Part shown: one piece after another, positions 5,556 to 10,114 of the stretch
How positions within the stretch are numbered: the stretch's first letter is position 1
Layout of the letters: each line of letters opens with the position of its first letter
Program-made: the position numbers and the translations under genes
DNA from: Firmicutes bacterium UBA993
GTDB taxonomy: Bacteria; Bacillota; Dethiobacteria; DTU022
NCBI GenBank assembly: GCA_002292015.1
Contig: DBBD01000109.1
Coordinates: 1-10,114 of the forward strand
Direction: 5' to 3'
DNA: 10,114 nucleotides
The notes under the pieces: model-generated
Databases searched by the model: none
What the model was told of the DNA's origin: nothing
The model's input: the letters and a program-made list of their open reading frames with translations, nothing else

Positions 5556-6667
5556 AAACAAAGTTAAGAGTAAAAAAAGATTTCCTGATATCAATTAGTG
5601 CAATTTTACTCGGGTTGCTGGCTGGGGCCGGCCTCATGGCGGTTACGGGCAACAGCCCTCTGGAAGGATTTATTTATCTCTTCCGGGGCGGTACCATGAA
5701 CATTGAACGGATTGGTAATACCCTGGCTACAGCGACACCGCTGATCTTTACCGGGCTGTCAGTTGCTTTTGCTTTTAAAACAGGGTTGTTCAATATCGGG
5801 GCTGCCGGGCAGATGCTGATCGGCGGTCTTTGCGCAACTGCAATCGGCCTGACATTCGACTGGCCAAAAGCAATATTACTCACTGTTATTGCTGTCGCAT
5901 CGCTGATTGGCGGCGCTCTCTGGGCAGCGTTACCCGGCTTGTTGAAAGCCAGGTATAATGTTCACGAGGTTGTGGCGACTATTATGATGAACTGGATCGC
6001 TTACTGGGCTATCTACTACATAATACCGCAGCACTTTAAGGGGCCCTTCCTTGAAACGGAATCGCAGCGGATACCGGAGGCGGCATCATTGAAGGTGCCC
6101 TGGCTGACAGATCTCTTTAGCGGGTCTTTCATCAATCTGGGATTCTTCCTGGCGATCGTCTTTGTTGTGATCATTGCCTTCGTTCTGGAAAAAACTACGA
6201 TGGGTTACGAGTTGAAGGCAGTCGGCTACAACCGCGATGCCGCTGAAGCGGCTGGGATCAGCGTAAACCGTAACATTATCCTTTCGATGGCCATAGCAGG
6301 CGCGCTGGCCGGTTTAGGCGGGGCCACCTTTTATATCGGTTTTGCCTCAAATATGCAGATTGGTGTACTGCCGGCCCAGGGGTTTGATGGAATCGCCGTC
6401 GCCTTGCTTGGGGCCAACGCCCCCTGGGGGGTATTTACGGCGGCTATTTTCTTCGGCCTGCTGCATAACGGCAAAGGTTTTATGAGCGCTATGACGGCGA
6501 TACCGCCGGAAATTGCCGATACTATTATTGCCACCATCATCTATTTTGCCGCCACCAGTGTTTTAATTGAGCGAAACTGGGACAAGCTGAAGAAAATCAA
6601 TTTGGAGAACATACTGAGGCGTAAAAAGAGAGGCAAATTGGCAGTAAAAGCGGGAGGTGAGCGATGA
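5552..6667 (+). CDS. nupP: Nucleoside ABC transporter permease 1
   Basis: This 371-residue integral membrane permease of the BPD_transp_2 type is one half of the NupP/NupQ heterodimeric channel. A basic N-terminus (KTKLRVKKD) precedes the first membrane helix (about 11-32). Further hydrophobic segments lie near 62-76, 83-102, 107-128, 139-158, 195-212, 243-265, 280-306 and 321-338, and a Lys/Arg-rich cytoplasmic tail (342-371) follows. Family segments are FNIGAAGQMLIGG (80-92), NVHEVVATIMMNW (136-148), the cytoplasmic coupling region AVGYNRDAAEAAGI (223-236), and GFDGIAVALLGANAPWG (277-292). ATG 5552 overlaps the ATPase stop (ATGA), so translation is probably coupled. The nearest GGGAGG (5532-5537) is rather far away. 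The C-terminus overlaps the second permease in the same way. Confidence 0.94.
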   Translation: MKTKLRVKKDFLISISAILLGLLAGAGLMAVTGNSPLEGFIYLFRGGTMNIERIGNTLATATPLIFTGLSVAFAFKTGLFNIGAAGQMLIGGLCATAIGLTFDWPKAILLTVIAVASLIGGALWAALPGLLKARYNVHEVVATIMMNWIAYWAIYYIIPQHFKGPFLETESQRIPEAASLKVPWLTDLFSGSFINLGFFLAIVFVVIIAFVLEKTTMGYELKAVGYNRDAAEAAGISVNRNIILSMAIAGALAGLGGATFYIGFASNMQIGVLPAQGFDGIAVALLGANAPWGVFTAAIFFGLLHNGKGFMSAMTAIPPEIADTIIATIIYFAATSVLIERNWDKLKKINLENILRRKKRGKLAVKAGGER

Positions 6668-7614
6668 TGGTTGATCTTATATACCAACTTTTCCCTTACG
6701 CTATTGCTTTTACCATCCCTCTATTGATTACCTCTCTCGGCGGTCTATTCAGCGAAAGAAGCGGCGTGATCAACATCGGGCTTGAAGGGCTGATGCTGAT
6801 GGGCATGTTTGTCGGCGCATTTGTCATATCCAGCGTGGAGGCGCTTTATCCTACTGCCGCAGTCTGGATCGGCCTACTTGCCGCCGCTGTTATCGTGGCG
6901 CTTTTTGCCCTTTTGCATGCCTTTGCTTGTGTCACTTTAAATGCCAACCAGGTGATCAGCGGCATTGCGATCAATATGATTGCCGGCGCGGTAACAGTAT
7001 ACCTGGCCCGCTTCTTTACCGGAAGCGGCAACGTGCAGATTATCAGGGGTATGCCCCGGATCACAATCGCTTATCTTTCAGATATACCGATACTCGGCCA
7101 GTTGCTCTTTACCCATACCTACGCTTCAACCTGGCTTATTCTGCTGATCCTTGCCCTGGCTACATTTTTACTCTACAAGACCCGCTTTGGTTTACGACTG
7201 CGGGCCTGCGGTGAGCAACCCCATGCCGCTGATTCGGCCGGGGTAAATGTTTACCTGATGCGTTACATGGCAGTCCTGATATCCGGGGCCTGTGCCGGGT
7301 TGGGTGGAGCGACTTTTATTGTAACCCTGTCTGGTGAATTTAACGGTACTGCAGCCGGCTTGGGCTTTTTGGCCCTGGCAGCGCTGATCTTTGGACAGTG
7401 GAAGCCCTGGGGCATTCTCGGGGCGACATTTTTCTTTGGTTTTGCCACTACGGTGGCCAATGTGTCGCAGGTCATTCCGGTGTTGGCCCAGATACCGGGT
7501 ATTTACCTTAAGACTTTTCCCTATGTTGTGACCCTGCTGGCCCTGATCCTTTCCTCCAAGTCGTCCCAGGCTCCAAAAGCGATCGGTGAGCCCTACGACA
7601 AAGGAAAACGTTAA
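6664..7614 (+). CDS. nupQ: Nucleoside ABC transporter permease 2
   Basis: This 316-residue polytopic membrane protein is the second permease, shorter than and homologous to the first. Diagnostic segments are ERSGVINIGLEGLMLMG (31-47), NANQVISGIAINM (93-105), the cytoplasmic coupling loop ACGEQPHAADSAGVNV (181-196), and GLGFLALAALIFGQWKPWG (232-250). About eight to nine hydrophobic helices are visible, with a short hydrophilic tail from about residue 298. ATG 6664 overlaps the previous stop; GGGAGGTGA (6652-6660) supplies the ribosome site. A second ATG directly follows at 6667 and could also be used. With the binding lipoprotein and ATPase it completes a B. subtilis NupNOPQ-like importer. The gene pair order (long permease, then short permease) matches that operon. 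Confidence 0.94.
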   Translation: MMVDLIYQLFPYAIAFTIPLLITSLGGLFSERSGVINIGLEGLMLMGMFVGAFVISSVEALYPTAAVWIGLLAAAVIVALFALLHAFACVTLNANQVISGIAINMIAGAVTVYLARFFTGSGNVQIIRGMPRITIAYLSDIPILGQLLFTHTYASTWLILLILALATFLLYKTRFGLRLRACGEQPHAADSAGVNVYLMRYMAVLISGACAGLGGATFIVTLSGEFNGTAAGLGFLALAALIFGQWKPWGILGATFFFGFATTVANVSQVIPVLAQIPGIYLKTFPYVVTLLALILSSKSSQAPKAIGEPYDKGKR

Positions 7615-7620
7615 GGTAGC

Positions 7621-7625
7621 GGAGG
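7621..7625 (+). promoter_or_regulatory. Ribosome site fixing the TTG 7633 start of pdp
   Basis: GGAGG lies seven bases before TTG 7633. The resulting N-terminus, MRVYDLILKKRNG, is the standard beginning of Pdp proteins, so the rare TTG start is well supported. Confidence 0.88.
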
Positions 7626-7632
7626 TATCCGG

Positions 7633-8946
7633 TTGAGAGTATATGATCTGATTCTAAAAAAACGTAACGGTTTTGCCTTTAATAAGGCTGAAATAGAATT
7701 TTTGATCGAAGGATATGTCAAGGGTGATATACCCGACTACCAGATCTCTGCTTTATTGATGGCTATTTACTTTTGCGGCATGAATGAAGAAGAGACATTA
7801 AACTTAACCAGGGCCATGATTAACTCGGGCGATACGATTGACCTTAAAGCGATTCCCGGGATCAAGGTCGACAAGCACAGTACCGGTGGGGTGGGTGATA
7901 CTACGACTATTGTGCTTGCCCCACTTGTAGCCGCGGCCGGAGCTCCGGTGGCCAAATTGTCCGGAAGGGGCCTTGGCCATACGGGAGGAACCCTGGATAA
8001 GCTGGAATCGATTCCCGGTTTCAAAACTGAAATGGCGGTAGCAGAGCTGGTTGAAGCGGTTAAAAAAATCGGTGTGGCGGTGGCCGGCCAGACCGGTAAC
8101 CTGGTACCGGCCGACAAGCTGCTCTATGCGCTGCGGGATGTTACCGCTACCGTGGACAGCATGCCGCTCATCGCCGGTAGCATTATGAGCAAAAAACTGG
8201 CTTCCGGGGCCGATGCCCTGGTCTTAGATGTTAAAGCCGGTGACGGGGCTTTCCTAAAAGATCGTGCTGCCGCTTTTAACCTGTCTAAAATGATGGTTTC
8301 AATTGGTAATGGAGCCGGTTGTAAAACGGTGGCGCTGGTAACCAATATGGATCAACCCCTTGGCTTTGCAGTCGGTAATGCCCTGGAGGTTAAAGAAGCG
8401 ATTCAGACCCTGCGGGGCGAGGGACCGCCTGATCTGAAAGAGCTCTGTCTTTTTCTCGGCGGGTGGATGCTTGCCCTGGCCGGCAAGTGTGCTCACCCCG
8501 ATCAGGGGATGGATTTACTGGAAAAAACAATTTCCGGCGGCGCCGCCCTGGAAAAGTTCAAAGAACTGGTGCGCAGCCAGCATGGCAACGACGCCGTTAC
8601 CGAGGACCTATCGCTGCTTCCGCAATCTGGAAAACAGGTAGCGGTAGCTGCTCCTGCTGCCGGTTATGTCAAAAAACTCGAAGCGGAAGCCATTGGCTTG
8701 GCCGCGATGATGTTGGGTGCCGGAAGGGAAACCAAGGATTCGACGATCGATCCGGCAGTCGGGATCGTGATCACAAAAAAAATCGGCGATTCGGTTCAGG
8801 CCGGCGAGAACTTGGCTGTTATTCATGCCGGTGCCACAGCGCCGGCTGATCAGCTTGATGCCGTGCGGAATATGATTATCAATGCTTATAGCTTCCAGGA
8901 TGATCCGGTTGAAAAAGAAAAGCTGGTACTCGGTCAAGTCGAGTAA
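7633..8946 (+). CDS. pdp: Pyrimidine nucleoside phosphorylase
   Basis: This 437-residue cytosolic enzyme catalyses reversible phosphorolysis of uridine, thymidine and deoxyuridine to the free base and (deoxy)ribose 1-phosphate. The all-helical N-terminal part contains IPDYQISALLMAIYF (33-47). The phosphate-binding signature KHSTGGVGDTTT (81-92) and SGRGLGHTGGTLDKLE (110-125) follow. Arg168 (ALRD), Ser183 and Lys187 (GSIMSKK) sit at the positions that hold the pyrimidine base in Bacillus-type enzymes. The C-terminal barrel-sandwich domain ends with GAGRETKDSTIDPAVGI. Length and start agree with the Pdp family (about 433 residues). It starts 18 bases after the permease stop and is followed 18 bases later by deoC, so it belongs to the transport operon. 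The family includes both broad Pdp and thymidine-specific DeoA enzymes. Gram-positive context and sequence favour Pdp, but specificity is not proven. Confidence 0.96.
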   Translation: MRVYDLILKKRNGFAFNKAEIEFLIEGYVKGDIPDYQISALLMAIYFCGMNEEETLNLTRAMINSGDTIDLKAIPGIKVDKHSTGGVGDTTTIVLAPLVAAAGAPVAKLSGRGLGHTGGTLDKLESIPGFKTEMAVAELVEAVKKIGVAVAGQTGNLVPADKLLYALRDVTATVDSMPLIAGSIMSKKLASGADALVLDVKAGDGAFLKDRAAAFNLSKMMVSIGNGAGCKTVALVTNMDQPLGFAVGNALEVKEAIQTLRGEGPPDLKELCLFLGGWMLALAGKCAHPDQGMDLLEKTISGGAALEKFKELVRSQHGNDAVTEDLSLLPQSGKQVAVAAPAAGYVKKLEAEAIGLAAMMLGAGRETKDSTIDPAVGIVITKKIGDSVQAGENLAVIHAGATAPADQLDAVRNMIINAYSFQDDPVEKEKLVLGQVE

Positions 8947-8964
8947 CCGACCAGGGGTGTGGTG

Positions 8965-9618
8965 ATGAAGGTGTCAGAGAATATGGCCGGCTATATTGAT
9001 CATACCTTGCTTAAGCCGGAAGCGACTGAGGCGCAAATTATCGAACTTTGCCGAGAGGCTGTTAAGTTCGGGTTTTTTTCTGTTTGCATTAATCCTTCTT
9101 ATGTAAAAACTGCCGTGCAGGAGTTAAGGAACAGCGATGTCAAAGTTTGCTGTGTGGTTGGGTTTCCCCTGGGTGCAACGACAACAGCAGTTAAAGCTTT
9201 TGAAACAGCTGAAGCGGTAGAAAACGGCGCAGCGGAAATTGATATGGTTATCCATATTGGTGTGCTAAAGGATAAGAAAGAAGATTACCTGGCTCAAGAT
9301 ATTGCTGCCGTTGTTAAAGCGGCAGCAGGATGTCCGGTGAAGGTGATAATCGAAACCGGGCTGTTGACTGAAGAGGAAAAAATAATGGCCTGCCGCTTGG
9401 CGAAAAAGGCGGGGGCAGGTTATGTTAAGACCTCGACCGGCTTTGGGCCGGGCGGTGCGACCATTGCCGATATAATGCTGATGCGCGAAACTGTGGGACT
9501 GGAGCTTGGAATTAAAGCATCAGGCGGGGTTCGCGATCGTGAAACAGCTGAGCAGATGATTAAAGCCGGGGCAACTAGAATTGGCACCAGTTCCGGGGTA
9601 ACGATAATCCGCACTTAA
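8965..9618 (+). CDS. deoC: Deoxyribose-phosphate aldolase
   Basis: This 217-residue class I aldolase cleaves 2-deoxyribose 5-phosphate to glyceraldehyde 3-phosphate and acetaldehyde, sending the sugar of deoxynucleosides into glycolysis. The TIM-barrel landmarks are all present: YIDHTLLKPEAT near the N-terminus, VCCVVGFPLGA, EIDMVIHIG with the proton-relay Asp93, KVIIETGLL, Lys155 in GYVKTSTGFGPGGAT (Schiff-base Lys), and Lys184 in GIKASGGVRD. AGGGGT (8953-8958) is six bases from ATG 8965. In-frame GTG codons at 8959 and 8962 lie on or next to that site and are less likely. It is the last operon gene. Its substrate comes from Pdp only after isomerisation by phosphopentomutase, which must be encoded elsewhere. 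Confidence 0.96.
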   Translation: MKVSENMAGYIDHTLLKPEATEAQIIELCREAVKFGFFSVCINPSYVKTAVQELRNSDVKVCCVVGFPLGATTTAVKAFETAEAVENGAAEIDMVIHIGVLKDKKEDYLAQDIAAVVKAAAGCPVKVIIETGLLTEEEKIMACRLAKKAGAGYVKTSTGFGPGGATIADIMLMRETVGLELGIKASGGVRDRETAEQMIKAGATRIGTSSGVTIIRT

Positions 9619-9848
9619 CTTGGGCGAACAGTTTTTTGGTTTAACATTTTGGCTGCCTGCTGCGAAAAACAATCTCCTGCGATTGCGAAATCACAGGAAC
9701 CAGCTGAGCGGTTTGCACCCGATGTTGCCGTAGGTTAACAGGTCAACTTCAGAAACGCCGATTACCAATAGCAGAAAATAAATCTACTTTAGATCCCCGC
9801 GCGGTTAAAGTGCATTTTCTTGCGTCAGTCCAGCTGTCGGTGTTTATT

Positions 9849-9878
9849 TTGACAAGCAAACGCCGGTTAAGCTAAAAT
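9849..9878 (+). promoter_or_regulatory. Near-consensus sigma-A promoter of the UPF0182 gene
   Basis: TTGACA (9849-9854) and TAAAAT (9873-9878, 5/6) are 18 bases apart. Transcription should start near 9885, giving a leader of about 57 bases that contains the ACCGGTG hairpin. This is the best-matching promoter in the window. Confidence 0.78.
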
Positions 9879-9897
9879 TTGTGATAGATTAGTACTG

Positions 9898-9915
9898 ACC
9901 GGTGAGTGCACCGGT
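9898..9915 (+). promoter_or_regulatory. Perfect leader hairpin / operator before the UPF0182 gene
   Basis: ACCGGTG (9898-9904) and CACCGGT (9909-9915) form a perfect 7-bp inverted repeat with a 4-base AGTG loop. It lies between the promoter and the GGAGGGG ribosome site (9928-9934). No T tract follows, so it is not a terminator. It could be an mRNA-stabilising hairpin or a repressor site just downstream of the start of transcription. Confidence 0.55.
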
Positions 9916-9941
9916 ATTTATGCTTATGGAGGGGATCAGTA

Positions 9942-10114
9942 ATGCGCGGCCATCTAATATTAGTCATAGTTGCACTGGTGATTATCGGTTCATTCTTTTT
10001 AACAGCTACCAACTTGTATCTTGACATGCTATGGTTTCTTGATCTGGATGCAGGCCAGGTTTTCTGGACCCAGTACCTGACCCACTGGGGAATGAGGATT
10101 GGGGCTTTTATTTT
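9942..10114 (+). CDS. UPF0182 family membrane protein, N-terminal part
   Basis: The first 57 codons are visible and the gene runs off the window. After MRGH a hydrophobic helix (about residues 5-22, ending FFLTA) leads into NLYLDMLWFLDLDAGQVFWTQYLTHWG. This short-loop pattern (an aromatic Y-x-D-x-L-W-F, then a VFW segment, then a second helix) is typical of the start of UPF0182/COG1615 proteins. These are large multi-helix membrane proteins, usually around 900 residues, of unknown function. ATG 9942 follows GGAGGGG by seven bases, behind a strong promoter. There is no evident functional tie to the nucleoside operon. The family call rests on a short stretch, so it is probable and not certain. 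Confidence 0.75.
   Translation, partial: MRGHLILVIVALVIIGSFFLTATNLYLDMLWFLDLDAGQVFWTQYLTHWGMRIGAFI

Larger units (their letters stand above)
9619..9941. other. Intergenic region between deoC and the UPF0182 gene
   Basis: This 323-bp gap has no supportable ORF. No clear intrinsic terminator follows deoC. The run of six Ts near 9632 has no stem before it. An imperfect hairpin (TCCTG-c-GAT at 9675-9683 with ATC-a-CAGGA at 9690-9698) lacks a T tract. CAATC (9670-9674) can alternatively pair with GATTG (9681-9685). An 8-bp palindrome CCGCGCGG lies at 9797-9804. The last 100 bases hold the promoter and leader hairpin of the next gene. Confidence 0.5.

Noticed and set aside
9797..9804. CCGCGCGG palindrome as an operator
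   Set aside because: It is only 8 bp, isolated, and about 45 bases upstream of the -35 box.
1..10114. A mobile element, defence island or wholly new system
   Set aside because: No transposase, integrase, direct repeats at borders, CRISPR repeats or foreign-looking gene cluster. All full genes belong to recognised metabolic or envelope families.

Overview
The window looks like a chromosomal segment of a Gram-positive, Bacillota (Clostridia-like) bacterium. The evidence is: strong AGGAGG-type ribosome sites, consensus sigma-A promoters (TTGACA), short intrinsic terminators, an Asp23/Gls24 protein, a ComEA-type competence protein, a Bacillus-type nucleoside ABC transporter (NupNOPQ-like), a Pdp-type pyrimidine nucleoside phosphorylase and a UPF0182 membrane protein. 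The S-adenosylhomocysteine hydrolase is the short Thermotoga/archaeal-like type, also found in many Clostridia. Genus cannot be given. I see no IS element, phage gene, CRISPR array, tRNA or rRNA.

Layout. Positions 1-119 hold no gene I can name. An Asp23/Gls24 gene (120-566) ends at an intrinsic terminator (599-628). A ComEA-like gene (720-1307) converges, with 3 bp between stop codons, on ahcY on the minus strand (1311-2558). The 266-bp gap between the divergent ahcY and the nucleoside-uptake operon is the richest regulatory stretch. It holds a foldable ahcY leader with a long-range stem next to the Shine-Dalgarno, a TTACTG/CAGTAA inverted repeat, and a 27-bp interrupted palindrome centred on the -35 box of the operon promoter.

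The plus-strand operon runs 2825-9618: BMP/PnrA-type substrate-binding lipoprotein, intrinsic terminator, double-domain ATPase, two permeases joined by ATGA overlaps, pyrimidine nucleoside phosphorylase and deoxyribose-phosphate aldolase. The likely logic is that extracellular nucleosides are captured and imported, pyrimidine nucleosides are phosphorolysed, and deoxyribose 5-phosphate is cleaved to glyceraldehyde 3-phosphate and acetaldehyde. The phosphopentomutase (DeoB) needed between the last two enzymes is not in the window.

After a 323-bp intergenic region with a near-consensus promoter and a perfect leader hairpin, a UPF0182-family membrane protein begins at 9942 and is cut by the window edge.

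Several gene starts need care. The binding-protein gene starts at GTG 2825; the longer frame from TTG 2762 begins inside the promoter. The ATPase starts near 4026 (or TTG 4032), Pdp at TTG 7633, and DeoC at ATG 8965. No whole new system is evident. The least explained items are the ahcY leader, the palindromic operator and the UPF0182 leader hairpin.
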